The translations under genes and the position numbers were made by a program. A stretch of DNA of 64,000 nucleotides, from NCBI RefSeq assembly GCF_033115175.1, contig NC_084827.1, positions 124,155,701 to 124,219,700 of the forward strand. The letters run 5' to 3'. The number at the start of each line of letters is the position of its first letter. The first letter of the stretch is position 1. This DNA comes from Lepus europaeus (Eukaryota; Chordata; Mammalia; Lagomorpha; Leporidae). Under the pieces are notes generated by a model. That model had not been told where the DNA came from. It did no database searches and saw only the letters and a program-made list of their open reading frames with translations. Shown in pieces: positions 1 to 14,182 of this stretch.

Positions 1-311
1 CACCCACTCCCCCCAACCGAAATTGGAGAGTAATTGCCACATATTTTAACAAACCGGAGATGGAACGAAAACGCTAATAATCCATATGATATGAAACATT
101 TAGTGTGTTACTTTGAAGAAGTGTTTAGTGTAGAAGATACTGCAGAACTATCTCCAATACGTCATCAGGTGCCTTTTTTTTTTCTGCATCTGAAGACTTT
201 GATTTTGGTAGAAGCTAAGTGATTAGGAATACTTGCATGAATTAATCACAGTTATATGATGAAAACATTTTAAAAGACAGTCATAGGTATATATGGCCCT
301 AGGAAAGTCAG

Positions 312-430
312 GTAGCCCTCCTGACCCTTCATTTTCTCATCTCTAAAATTTAATAAAAATACAGACCACTGAAGTTCAAGATACATAGCATATAAAATGT
401 TTGGCATAGAGCAGGTATTCCTTAAAAATA
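312..430 (+). repeat. MIR element, 3' part
   Basis: It shows the MIR order: a pyrimidine-rich 'TTTTCTCATCTCTAAAAT' core, then 'catagcatataaaatgtttggcatagagcaggtattc', equivalent to the usual 'lowest-level expression' style 3' text of MIR ending in a TATTCnnTAAAAATAG tail. It is diverged, so the ends are approximate. Confidence 0.6.
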
Positions 431-550
431 GTGTTAATAGTAAAATAGAGCTACAGTGTACTTTGGAACTTTTTAAAATAAAAGTGCAGAAGTGAATACC
501 ATTTGAGTTAAGATCTTACAGTCCTTACATTTCAGCTTGGACTTACTTTG

Positions 551-822
551 AAAAGATTTATATATTTATTTGAAAGGCAGGGTGACAGGCAGAGAGGGAG
601 AGACAGAGATCTCTTCCACCTGCTGGGTCACTCTGCAAATGCCCAAAACCTGGCTGAAGCCAGGAACCAGGAACCCTATCTAGGACTGCTATGAGGGTGA
701 CAGAGGCTCAGATACTTGAGCCATCATCTGGTACCTTCCAGGAGCTTTAGCAGGAAGCTGGACCAGTAGAATAGGTGGGTCTTGGACCAACCAGTGCCTC
801 AAGCTGCCATAGCTTCCACCCC
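551..822 (-). repeat. CSINE (lagomorph C repeat), old copy
   Basis: Read on the minus strand, this family has a tRNA-derived head with a B box like GGTTCNAGTCC, a body with 'gatggcccaagtacttgggcc', a CT-rich stretch, and a tail of AAATAAATAAA. Here the tail (tatttatttgaaaggcag) lies at the left and the degraded head at 790-822. Divergence from the young copies is high. Confidence 0.85.
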
Positions 823-1540
823 ATGAACACATTGTTTTTTACAGAAAATATAACTATATATGATTGAAGCTTCTTTGTACTTCCTTTTGCCTATCCTAAA
901 ATTAATTTTTTGTCCACAATTTCTGAATGTTTTCATGCTTTTACTGTATATGTGTGTTCATAAACAGTATGTGGTATCTTTTTATATTTTAAAAACTTGT
1001 GTATACAATTATATATTTAATCAATTGAGTATTTAATATTTAACATGAAATAACATAGTATTAATAACTTAATATTCACCATATTTTTGAGCTCTATCTA
1101 GCTGAAAAATCAAGACTTTTAATTTGAATTGCTGTGTCATGTATTTATTTCCTCATTGATGGGCATTAAGTTTTTTTGCAATTTGTCACTATCAAATAGT
1201 GCTATGGTAAATGTCTTTATATTTTTAATATTTGTCTTAGAATGCAGGAGGACTTATTTATTGAATTCCACCTTAATCCATGAAATACATACTACTGGCC
1301 TGAAAAAAGTTTATTGTAAACTCTAGTAATTGTGTGTTTCATGTTAGTCTTTACTAGAGATTGGTCAGATTAATAGGTTCCTGTCTCTTTTTCTAATTTT
1401 CCCTCAGCTGCCCCACAGTACTCTTGCTAAGGTGATACCTCATTGTGGGAAAAGTCATATGAATGTAAGGAACAGTTATTCTTTATTTTATTGACATTGA
1501 TAGTGATTGATTTTAATTTTTAATAGGATTTATTTTAAGT

Positions 1541-1734
1541 TATTTTTTTAAAAATTTATTTATTTGAAAGAGTTACACAGAGATGGAGAGGCAGAGATAG
1601 AGGTCTTCCATCCGTTGGTTCACTCCCTGCAACAGCCAGTTCTGTGCCGATCAGAAGCCAGGAACCAGGAGCCAGGAGCTTCCTCCTGATCTCTCACATG
1701 GGTACAGGAACTGAAGGTCCCCGGGCCATCCTCC
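1541..1734 (-). repeat. CSINE, 5'-truncated, fused to an L1 fragment
   Basis: The 3' two thirds of a C repeat run from the T-rich tail at 1541 to 'gggccatcctcc' at 1734. There the sequence changes abruptly to L1 3' UTR instead of the expected 'actgctttcccagg'. Confidence 0.85.
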
Positions 1735-1861
1735 GCCATCTCACTAGTCAAAACGATCAGTTTCAGTTCATAATTGATCATAATGATAGGATTAAAAGTC
1801 AAAGGGATCACATAAACAAGACTAGTGTTTGCTAATACAGAATTAAAAAAGAGAGAACGAT
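1735..1861 (+). repeat. Internal piece of rabbit L1 3' UTR
   Basis: Matches 54838-54975 closely: 'gccatctcactagtc', 'cagtttcagttca', 'aaagggatcaca', 'aacaagactagtgt', 'gagagaacgat'. A roughly 10-bp deletion lies before the last block. It lacks both the ORF2 side and the poly(A) end. Confidence 0.75.
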
Positions 1862-2067
1862 TGTTACTATTATTTGTAGCATTTTTAGGGCATAGGAAAA
1901 GTGAGCAGAAAATGTAGAGTTCATATGTATGCATGACCCCATACACTTAAAGCCAGGTTGCCCCTACTACAACAGTACATTTGTTGTGATTGAACCTACA
2001 TTGGCATTTATCATTATCACCCAGATGTCAGTTTCTATCAGTGTTCATTCACTCTTGGTGTTGTCCA

Positions 2068-2301
2068 TTTTTTTTTTTATTAAACTTTTTATTTAATGAA
2101 TATAAATTTCCAAAGTACAGCTTATGGGTTACAATGGCTTCCCCCCTCCCATAACTTCCCTCCCGCCCGCAACCCTCCCCTTTCCTGCTCCCTTTCCCCT
2201 TCCATTCATGTAAAGATTCATTTTCAATTCTCTTTCTATACAGAAGATCAGTTTAGTATATATTAGGTAAAGATTTCAACATTTTGCCCATATAGCAACA
2301 T
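2068..2301 (-). repeat. Rabbit-type L1 3' end, 5'-truncated
   Basis: A poly(T)/AT-rich left end is followed by 'aaagtacagcttatgggtt', the C-rich tract 'cttcccccctcccataac' and 'tttagtatatattaggtaaa'. It is the same 3' terminus seen at 42978 and 52797. It is inserted in the older L1, whose text resumes at about 2302. Confidence 0.8.
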
Positions 2302-3101
2302 GGGTTTTGGCCAGTGTATAATGACGTATATCCATCTCTGGCTTACTGTCTCCAACAGTTTCCCTGCCTTAAAGATGCTTTGTTTTGTTTATCCCCTCCT
2401 CCCCCACTCTATGCCTTCCACGGATCTTTTTATTGTCTGCATTGTTTTAATTTTCCAGAATGTCATATAGTTGAAATTATACAGTGCATAGTCTTTTCAA
2501 ATTGGTTTCTTTTGTTTGACAATACACAGTTAGCTTCCTCCATGTCTTCTGTGACTTAATAGTTCATTTCTTTTTAACACTGAATAATATTCCAGCAACT
2601 GGCTATACCACAGATTTACCTACTGAAGAGCATCTTGTTTGCTTCTAGGTTTTGGAAATCGTGACTAAAGCTGCTGTGAACATCTGTGTGCAAATTTTTG
2701 TGTGGAACTAAGTTTTTAGTTCTTTTGGGTAAATACCAAGGAATATGATTGTTGGATCATGTGATTAGTTAGGTTTAGCTTTATAAGAAACTATTAAACT
2801 TTGTCTTCAGAAGTGGATACCTACGTGCAAAAAATCCAGACATTTCGCATTCCCTGTACTATTCCCACTCCAGACAGTGGTGGATGAGAGTTGGTATTGC
2901 TGCATGATATTTCTAGCATTTGGTATTGTCACTGTTTTGGATTTCAGCTCTTCAGCAGGTGTGTAATGGTATGCCATTGTTTTAATTTACATTTCCCTAT
3001 TGACATGACTTTGAACATCTTTCCGTATGCTTACTTACTTGTCACCTGTGTCTCTTTGTGAAGTGCCCAGGATTTTTGCCAATTGTAAAACTAATTTTTG
3101 T

Positions 3102-3386
3102 GGGATGGGCATTATGCTTTGAGTTAAGACACTGCCTGGGACACCCAAGTCTCATCAAAGTGCCTGGGGTTGAGTACTGCCTCTGCTTCTGACAAGTTCC
3201 CTGCTAACATGCACCCTGGGAAGCAGCAGATGAGGGTTCAAGTTGGGTTCCTACCACCCATGTGGGAGACTGGCTTCTAGCTTTGACCTGGCTGGGCTCT
3301 GGCTATTGAATGCATTTGGGGAGTGAACCAGTAGGTGGAAGATATTCCTTGCCCACCTCTCTGCCTTTCAAATAAATAAGTAAATT
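3102..3386 (+). repeat. CSINE nested in old L1
   Basis: A diverged head (gggatgggcattatgctttgag) is followed by the body, the 'ccacccatgtgggagactgg' segment and an AAATAAATAAG tail. The surrounding L1 continues on both sides. Confidence 0.85.
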
Positions 3387-4565
3387 GAGTTATTGATTTT
3401 TTGTTGTTGTTGAGTTTGAAGAGTACTTAGTATATTTTGGATACCAGTTCTGTATTAGATTTGTTGTATAAATGTATTTTCTCTTGGTCTGTGGTTTGTC
3501 TTCTCATTCTCTTGATGTAATCTTATCAGTTATACCCTTCATGGATTATGATTTTGATGTTATAATTAAAGATGGCACCATGCTTCAAGGTCATCTAAGC
3601 TTTCTTTTATGTTATTTTCCAGGAGTGTTAAAATTTTTTTGTTTGCATTTAGGTCTGATCCATATTGAATTAATTTTGGAGAAGGGTTTAAGGTCTGTCA
3701 AGATTCAGTTTTTTTGCAGGTGTATGTTATTCTTGCACCACTTATTGACAAAGTTTTCTTTGTTCCATTGTATTGCTTTTGTTTCTTTGTCAAAGGTCAG
3801 TGGGCTGCATTTAAGTATGTCTATTTCTAGGTTCTCTGTTCTTTTCCCTTGGTCTGTCTGTTTTCACCAGTATCACACGGTCTTGATTTCTGAATGTTTG
3901 TAATAAGTGCTGCAGTTGAGTCTTCCCAACTTTGTTCTCTCCTTCAGTGTTGAGTTAGGTATTATGGGTCTTTAGACTTCCATATAAACTTTAGAATCAG
4001 TTTATTGATATAAACAAAATAACTTGCTTGGATGTTTGATTGGATGTAATTGCACTGAATCTATAGGATGAAGTAAGAAGAAATGACATTGTCACAATAT
4101 TGATGATTCTTATTCACAGATATGGATTATTTGTCCATTTATCTAGTTGTTTGTATTTTTAGCATGCATTCTACGACTATGTGGCACTTTAAAATTCAGT
4201 TGAGTTGAATAAGTCCATTGAAATTACTACATCAGTATGGCATGTTAGTTCAACCCTTCCATTTTTGCAGTCATAAAAGTAAACTCATTCTTCAATAACA
4301 AACATAGGAATATTCAATTTAACAGTGTAAAATGTAGTGCTCATCATGACATTGTTTTTCACAATTGTGTCATCTTAAATCATTGTTACATGATTTCTCT
4401 GTATTAATTTATAATTTATTCTGATCATTTTTAGATAGGATTTTTCTTTGTTCTTGGAATAAAATAACATACATACGGTATTTACTATAAACCTTTGCAT
4501 CTGGCTTAGTGCAGGGTTAAACAGTTGCCTGTGTAAAAGCAATGTGTTAAAAATAGTGTATTGTA

Positions 4566-4900
4566 GGCCGGCGCCACGGCTCACTAGGCTAATCCTCCAC
4601 CTGCGGCGCCGGCACACCGGGTTCTAGTCCTGGTCGGGGCGCTGGATTCTGTCCCGGTTGCCCCTCTTCCAGGCCAGCTCTATGCTGTGGCCTGGGAGTG
4701 CAGTGGAGGATGGCCCAAGTCCTTGGGCCCTGCACCCCATGGGAGACCAGGAGAAGCACCTGGCTCCTGGCTTCGGATCAGCGCGGTGCGCCAGCTGCAG
4801 CACGCTGGCTGCGGTTGCCATTGGAGGGTGACCAACGGCAAAGGAAGACCTTTCTCTCTCTCTCTCTCTCACTGTCTACTCTGCCTGTTTAAAAAAAAAA
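4566..4900 (+). repeat. CSINE2-type young copy with perfect target-site duplication
   Basis: Full-length from 'ggccggcgccacggctcac' to poly(A). The B box GGTTCTAGTCC is intact. A 17-bp exact duplication (aaaaatagtgtattgta) lies at 4549-4565 and 4901-4917. The young subfamily has the 'accaacggcaaaggaagac' end and a plain A tail in place of AAATAAATAAA. Confidence 0.95.
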
Positions 4901-5814
4901 AAAAATAGTGTATTGTAAAATGATTCCATTATTAAGGATTTGAGAGTTCTTAGAGTCATTCCAGTGCTGCAAAAGGATATTGTTTATTACCTTCACCATA
5001 AAAGTTGAATTAGTATTCAAGAATTGAGGAACCAGATTTTGCTAAGATATTAGTCTTGAAACTGTTATTGTTTGACATCGTTTCACCTGTTAGCAGTAAG
5101 AGATGCTCATAACAGAAAATTCATTGGTGTCACTTTGTATCACTCTATGTATATCTGTACTTTCTACCTGCTTTTTATTTTTCTTGTTTTGATAAGAATG
5201 CATATGGGAAACATTGTATTTAAAGAGGAAAAATGAGAATTTCGAAAGGGAAAACAGTAGTCTAAAGATGTTTCTCATTTGCTAAATATATAAATAAGAG
5301 GTCAAATTTCTGCTTATGAGTTTATTCACCTTTCTTTGGGAGATTAGCTCACATTGAAGTTTTAGTAAACTAAATCCCTGTTAATATTATATCTGCTGTT
5401 TTATAACTTGAACCAGAACAGGAATGAATTCTTTTGTATTGTCCTTGAAGAAAATCACTTAATAAATTAACCCTTCCTTACGAAACTAATGTAAGAAATA
5501 ATTTTATTCTTCCATTTTTGTCACCACTGCTAGTAAACTTGCAGTATTTGATATTCTTTTCCTCTCCCCTCTGCTGATCCCATCACTCTTTGATCACTTT
5601 AATTATTAAGTTGTATCTCACAGTAGACAAATAGGATTGTGTCAACTCAGGTGCTTCTGCTCAGCCAAGAAAACAATGAAAAGTGAAGACAGAGCTGACA
5701 AAATGGGAGAAAATATTGGCAAACTATTTATCTGACTAGGGATTGATATCCAGACTGTATAAGAAACTTTAAAACTTCAAGAGCAAAAACTAAGCTGAGT
5801 TAGGTGGTCAAATA

Positions 5815-5994
5815 GAAGCCAGTGTTGTGGTGCAGGGAGGTAAACCACAGGCTGTGACACTGGCATCCCATTTGAGACCAGTAATGCAACTGGGGAAGCA
5901 TCCAAAAAAAGTCTCGAGTGCTTGAGCCCCTCATTTCCACGTGGGAGACCTGTATGGAGCTACTGGTTTCTGGCTTTGGCCTGGGCGTGTGCAC

Positions 5995-6042
<48 letters not shown>

Positions 6043-6130
6043 CTCTCTCTGTGTGTGTCTGTGTTTGTCTTTCTCTCTATATATATAACTCTGCCTTTCA
6101 GATAGATCAAAACACTTTTTTTTAAAAAAA
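5815..6130 (+). repeat. CSINE with an expanded CT microsatellite
   Basis: A plus-strand C repeat inside L1. An 8-bp duplication of 'gtcaaata' flanks it (5807-5814 and 6131-6138). Its CT-rich 3' region has grown to about 36 nt of (TC)n from 5999, then mixed TC/TG repeats to about 6075. Confidence 0.85.
5997..6088 (+). repeat. (TC)n/(TG)n compound microsatellite
   Basis: A run of CT dinucleotides, then ctgtgtgtgtctgtgtttg, then a short TATATATA. It arises within the CSINE's own CT-rich domain and is likely length-polymorphic. Confidence 0.9.
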
Positions 6131-7057
6131 GTCAAATAATAGATATTTCTCAAAAGAAATACAGTTGCCAACAAAGCATATGAAAAATACTGAAGATCAC
6201 TAGTCATCAGTGAAATGCAACTCAAAACCACAATGAGATATCATCTCACCGCAGTTATGGCTGTAATCAGAAAAGCAAAGAGGAAGAATTGCTGGTGAGG
6301 AATCAGACTAGGGAATCCTTATATACTTTTGGTGGGAATGTAAATGAATAAAGTCTTGGAGAGCTATAGGGAGATTCCTCACAAAATTACAAATAGGTCT
6401 GCCATATAATCCACCCATCCCCTCTGCTGTTAGACAGGAAATTTCTGTCTAATAAACTCCTGTGTTTATTGCAGCACTATTAACAGTAGCCAAGCAATGG
6501 AAACAACCTAAGTGTCCACTGATTGATGAATGGATAAAGAAATTGTGCTATGTGTACACAGTGGGGTTATTAGCCATAAAGAATGAAATCCTGTCATTTG
6601 CAGCAATATGGTTGGAATCTGAGGGCATACGTTAAGTGAAATTAACCAGCAGACTGATACTGCCTATTGTCAATCAAGTGGAAGATAAAAAATGGATTAT
6701 AAGGAAGAGACTAGAATAGTGATCATTAGAGGCTGGGAAGGGTAGAGGAAGGTTAGATAACAGGTTCAAAAACACAGTTTGATAGGAGGAATAACTTATG
6801 GTGTTCTGTAGCACAGTTAAGTTGACTAGTTTATAACAGCATGTTAGATACTTTATGAAGAACTAGTAATCAAGCACAAAGAATTGATAAGGATATAGAA
6901 ATGCTGTTTATTCCAATTTGATTGTTACACATTGTGTACATGTATTATTACCCTGTACTCCATAAATAATTACAATTACTTTTTGTCAAAAAGAAAAAAT
7001 ACATATTAAAAAATGCACCTCATTTTCTGATCATAAAATGCCCAGTTCACATCTGTA

Positions 7058-7470
7058 TCTTCATGGAGCTTAAATTCTTGTTGGATGACAGATGATAAGT
7101 AAAGCGTGGGGCTCTGTGATATGTTAGGGAATGGTAAATGCTATGAGGAAGAAAAATGGAGCATATGAAATATGTGGAGATCATTTGTGGTGTTAGAGTC
7201 ACCAGGAAGGGCCGTACTGAGACAGTGACTTTTGGGTCAAGACCTGCAGAAATTATGCAAGCAAGCAAGCACACAAACAAAAAGTCAGGTAGTTTTCTAG
7301 AATAGTTTTCCAGGCAGAGATTCAAACGATGTAGCTGCACAGAGGTCAGAATAAACATGGTGCAACCAGCCCAGCAATGGAGAGTGTAAGAGATGAGGGG
7401 GTTGTGGTCTGGTAAATTACACAGGGTCTTGTCGTTTACAAGACTTTGACTTCAATACAACCAAGACGGT
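7058..7470. repeat. Ancient mammalian interspersed repeat, family not named
   Basis: The wording (gatgagggggttgtggtctg, acacagggtcttgtcgttta) matches the same repeat text found at 25190-26430 and is familiar as an old dispersed mammalian repeat. I do not assign a family name because I am unsure of it. Confidence 0.4.
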
Positions 7471-8270
7471 TTTGACCAGAGTTACATACTGTGCTTTACT
7501 TTTTAGCTGTTGTTCTTCCTGATTGTCATATTGAGAACCACACGTGGTTTGGGGATTGGGTGAGAGGTGGAAGAAGGAAGGCAGTTGTGATTAACCACGT
7601 AGAGGATGCTGGTGTTTTCAGTCAAGGTTGAGCCAGTGCCAGTGGGGAGAAGTAGTACTTTGAATATGCTTTTTTGGGTAGAAACAGTAGAATTTTGTGG
7701 TATACTGGATGAGAGCTCAAAGAAGGTGATCAAAGATGAGACTTTTGCTGTGAGGAACTAGAAAAAAGGAAGTTAGCATTAGCTGAAAAAAAGGATTGTA
7801 GGAGTTGGGACTATCAGGAACTTGATTTAAATTGGAGGCACTATTCAACTTTATTATATTCAAATATTGTATTTCAAAATAAAGACTTAGAATTTAGATA
7901 CATAGTTCCAGGATTCAGAAATCTAGGTTAGAGATACCCTTCCTGTATCTTGGTTTCTCCACATGTAAAGGGGTTGGGGGTTGATGTCAGCCTGATATTC
8001 TCAGTCTACAAATCTGTGATCCATTAAAATACAGTAATCCCAACTTAACCTTCTATCCAACCATTATACCAAGAAGCAGTTATATCTCTGAGGCAGTGTA
8101 GTTTACCTGGAAAACAGCTCCCCTCCCAGGCTCATTTATAAATAAATATTTGCAAAATTTGATTGGAGATCAGAAAGAATAGTCCTGAAATTAGAAGAGG
8201 AAATACAGCAAAACCATTGAGGAAAACACAGACTAGTTTACTTGCTTTGTTCAAATTCTATGTCATTTTG
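7471..8270. other. Intronic sequence, nothing recognised
   Basis: AT-rich intronic DNA of UBE2E3. A possible MIR-like patch (tggtttctccacatgtaaag) lies near 7950, too weak to annotate. No exon, RNA gene or long ORF is supported. Confidence 0.5.
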
Positions 8271-8271
8271 T

Positions 8272-8400
8272 AGCTCTGAGACATACATTAAGTCCCCTCA
8301 TCTAAAAGTAGTGATATAGTAATAGTACCCTCTTCCTTGGTTTGTTGAAATTCAGTGAGTTGTGAATGCACCTTGGTGCTTTTATAAACAATTCTTGGTT
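8272..8400 (+). repeat. MIR element
   Basis: 'ccctcatctaaaagtagtga', 'aatagtaccctcttccttgg' and 'gaaattcagtgagttgtgaa' follow the MIR core and 3' order. Confidence 0.65.
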
Positions 8401-10720
<2,320 letters not shown>

Positions 10721-11510
10721 TAATATTCATTCTTCTCTAAAATCATTAATTCTAGGACTTACATGTATTCTGGTTGCATTTTATTTCATTATTTTTCATG
10801 AATTTATGTGGAATCTCACATGAAAGAATTTTAAAACTGAAAGTAATTGAGTCTTACAAATAATTTTGTGATCAACAGAAGGAAGGTGAATTGTTAATTG
10901 TAAATAAAACTATACTTTGCATATCAGTGAGGCAGATGCATTTTGAACTTCTGAGGGAAAATATTCAATGAACCTTCTCTAAGAAACATACTGGGACAAA
11001 AAACTGACAGTTTGCAGAAATGAGAGTTTAGTGTGAGTTTTATGCGAAGTCCTTCATAGATAAGCAAAAACCTGGGAAACTACAACAGATACGCAGGAAT
11101 CTAGTAATGTGGCTGTGTGGGTATGACCTCGTACTAGAAGCGGAGGATGACCAGGTGGCTTCTGACTCTGTTAGTGCTTCATTCACTTGAAGTATGAATT
11201 ACATGGCTAACAAAGAGAAGCATTAAGTTGTGCCTTGTAATAACTGTCAGTTTACCAAACTGAAATGTAACATAATTAGTTTACAAAACAAACATGACAC
11301 TCATGTGAATGGCTTCCTTCCTTTTACCTGTCAAGCTATAAAAAAATGCCAGAACTAAATCAGAACATAATTGTGCTTTTATTCCAGAGACATTCAACAT
11401 GCCAGGGGGGAAAGTGTGTTAGCAAGCCTATAGCCCTTAGCTGCTATGAATTGTTCTTTGCAACATTATTCCTCTTATGCCCTATACTATTTAAGGTTTA
11501 TGTAGAGGGG

Positions 11511-11822
11511 GAGGCATTTGATACAGCTGTAAAGATGCTGCATGGTACGCCCACATCGCATTTTGGAGTGGCTGGATTTGAGTCTCAGTTCCACTTTCAA
11601 CTTTCTTGCTAATGTGCACCCTCAGAAACAGAAGATGATGGCCCAAGTACTTGGGTCCCTGCTACCCATAGTGTTGGAGATCTGGATTGATTTCCGGACT
11701 CTGGGATAAGATTGGGCAAGTCCCAGCTACTGTGGATATTTAGGGAGTCAACTAGTGGATGGAAAAATCCCTCTGCCTATGTGTGTGTGTCTCTGTCTTC
11801 CAAATAAATAAAATTTTTAAAA
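11511..11822 (+). repeat. CSINE, old copy
   Basis: The degraded head starts at 'gaggcatttgatacagctgt'. The body has 'gatggcccaagtacttgggt' and the tail is AAATAAATAAAA at about 11800-11815. Confidence 0.85.
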
Positions 11823-11940
11823 ATTACAATTTATGTAGCAACTTAATGCATGTGTGTGTGTAATATATATAATCTATATTATGTAAAGATTTAAGAAAGA
11901 TTCTGTCTCAGGAAAGCATTATATAACAAGGTAACAACAG

Positions 11941-11953
11941 TGCCACCTAGTGG
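11941..11953 (-). promoter_or_regulatory. Candidate CTCF binding motif
   Basis: On the minus strand this reads CCACTAGGTGGCA, which fits the CTCF core consensus (CCASYAGRKGGCR) at every core position I can check. It lies in the UBE2E3 intron, just downstream of a CSINE but not within it. Occupancy cannot be seen from sequence. Confidence 0.5.
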
Positions 11954-12930
11954 TATTTACCTCATGTTGCAGATGCCAAGGTCTATATCCCCTACAAATA
12001 TTTACTGTCAATTACAGTTACCAGATTATTTTTGGAGTGTTTTTCTGTGTGTTCCATCAGAATCTAAGCTCTTGAAGTTAATATCTTTTTTACTGTTTCC
12101 AGGTCTATAGAATCCATCTTGCTGAATCAATTAAAAGGGCAAAACCCTAATTTGATTAATACCTTTAAATGTTAGTATAATGCTGAAAGTACTCTGTATT
12201 ACAGGAAAACAAATGAAACTTTAGAAGTACCTTATAACTGTATTTATAAGTAGTGATAACTCTGTGTGCCTAGTGTTCCATATTAGAATTGCTTTAAACA
12301 TGTTAGCAAAACTAGGGAAAAAAAGCAAGATTTACTTTGTACAGAATTATAAGACTGTTAACATTTATCCTATTGACTTAACGGAAAATGGGTTGACTAA
12401 CATGGGTTTCAAACAGTTGTTCTGTGTGTGATTTATCATTTTGATTAATGCAGTTATTTTCAAATTTAGCTTATTAATTTTTGAAATTATAATATTTTAA
12501 TTTTCTAATCCTTTAATTTCTGTTTACTTCTCTTGCTAAGATAACATATAGAATTAGACATCACTAAGTTCTAAAAAATGTTGGACGTTTAAAACAAATG
12601 AAGTTTCTGCTATTAACTTGTTGTAACAATTATTTCTGTTTAGTTCCTATTTTTGAAGTTAAAAGTTGAACTTGTTGAATGATAAAAATTTAATTCTCTT
12701 CTGTTCATGAATAGTATTTCTGTTCTCCAGCTATTAATAACTAAACATTTTCAAAATATTAATTTTATTTGTAAACCACTGTGTGTCTATTGAGTGTCAA
12801 TAACCTGAATATACATTATTCCTCATTTTATAGGGCAGCACTAATAGAATTATAATATAGACTATAAATAGAAGTTTAAATGTTCAGGTAGACACAGTTA
12901 AAAAAGGAAAAAGAGACAATAAACTTACAT

Positions 12931-13220
12931 TTTTATTTACTTACTTTGAGAGACAAGAGAACAAGTTCCCATATGTTGGCCCCCTCTCCCAAATGCTCAC
13001 AGCTAGGTGTGGGCCAAGCTGAAGCTAGGATTTGGGAACTCAGTGTCCCCTATGGATGGCAGAGACCCACCCACATCAGCCATCACCTACTGCCTTCCAG
13101 GGTACACGACATCAGAAAGCTACAGCCTAAAATGGAGCCAGGACACTAAACCAGGCATTTGAATACTGGATGCAGGTTTCTTCAGTGGTATTTTTACTGC
13201 TAGGTCAAACAAGTACCCCT
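12931..13220 (-). repeat. CSINE, old copy
   Basis: The tail side is 'tttttatttacttactttga' at the left. The body includes 'aatgctcacagctaggtgtg' and 'cactaaaccaggcatttgaa'. It is strongly diverged. Confidence 0.75.
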
Positions 13221-13884
13221 AAAATTAATAATTAATAATATGTTTTAGTTAGCCAAGTACCAAAACACTGTCATTTTCACATAATTACAGTTTTATTTTT
13301 GATGCCTTTTACATCATCTTTTTGCCACCAAATTTTTGAAATCTGATTTTATACTTTGATACTTTGGGTAGCCCCAGTTCAAAAGTTGTGTATTCACACA
13401 TATGCAGTTAGTTGGTTTTGTATTGGACAGAGAAGTTCTAGAGGCTCTGCCTCTTCCCACACTGAACCAGTAAGCTATTCCTATCTTTCCACCTCTCCTT
13501 TCAACTCCTGCCCCCTTTTCAGAAAGATATGTCTGAGAAATTTTAGTATTTTCTTTCAGATTCCATTTCAGAGCTCACAGTTCAGTGTTACTTCCTAGAG
13601 GTCAGAAATTGTCTTTTTTTCCCCTCTGCAATCCCAAATTATGACTTAACCACTCAATTAGTATTTGTATTTGTTTTGAAACTTGCCAGTATTTGTTCCT
13701 ATGACTTACCTTTTCTCACGTACCTCAGCATTATGTCAGTTTCCTTTACCCAGTAGTAAAGACTGCTAATTTTAATGTTTTACTCAAAAAGAAAACAAAA
13801 CAAAACACAGTGTACCAACCATGGGAATGAAAAATTGAGAACTAGAAAGATAGGTAGTACAAATGGTATCACTGACCTTTTAAA

Positions 13885-14182
13885 AAAAAATATATATATA
13901 TATATTTATTTATTTATTTATTTATTTATTTTTTTGAAAGAGTTACACAGAGAGAGAGAGAGGTCTTCCATCCGCTGGTTCACTTCCCAAATGGCCAGGA
14001 GCCAGGACCTTCTTCCAGGTCTCCCATGCAGCTGCAGGGGCCCAAGGACTTGGGCCATTTTCCACTGCTTTCCCAGGCATAGCAGAGAGCTGGATCAGAA
14101 GTGGAGCAGCCAGGCCTTTAAACGGCGCCCAAATGGGATGCCGGCACTGCAGGTGATGGCTTTACTCCACAGCGCCAGCCCC
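13885..14182 (-). repeat. CSINE close to the catalytic exon
   Basis: A (TA)n and (TTTA)n tail lies at 13890-13935, then 'ttccatccgctggttcactt' and a head ending 'cacagcgccagcccca'. About 390 nt separate it from the exon at 14576. Confidence 0.9.

Larger units (their letters stand above)
1900..4165 (-). repeat. Old mammalian L1 (L1M type), antisense, with two nested insertions
   Basis: On the + strand this reads as the reverse complement of L1 ORF2 and 3' UTR. Recognisable segments include 'cattcactcttggtgttgt', 'tcttttgggtaaatacc', 'ttgtttctttgtcaaag' and 'cactgaatctatag'. It is interrupted by a rabbit L1 3' end at 2068-2301 and a CSINE at 3102-3386, so those insertions are younger. ORF2 is dead, with many stops and indels. 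The ends are approximate. Confidence 0.7.
5647..6998 (+). repeat. Old L1, ORF2 3' end and 3' UTR, interrupted by CSINE
   Basis: Text such as 'aaaatgggagaaaatattgg', 'gcaactcaaaaccacaatga', 'tgcagcactattaacagta' and 'cctaagtgtccactgattg' is the sense strand of the ORF2 C-terminus. Many stops are present. A CSINE splits it at 5815-6130, and the L1 continues without loss. Confidence 0.8.

Noticed and set aside
3472-3903. 143-codon hydrophobic ORF
   Set aside because: Antisense reading of an old L1 ORF2; the apparent membrane segments are due to T-rich antisense sequence.
4566-4640. tRNA-like A and B boxes in the CSINE head
   Set aside because: The head derives from a tRNA but is part of a SINE; it lacks a foldable mature tRNA and acceptor pairing, so it is not a tRNA gene.
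5997-6088. Regular short repeats that could suggest an array
   Set aside because: A simple dinucleotide microsatellite in a SINE; not CRISPR-like (no unique spacers, vertebrate context).
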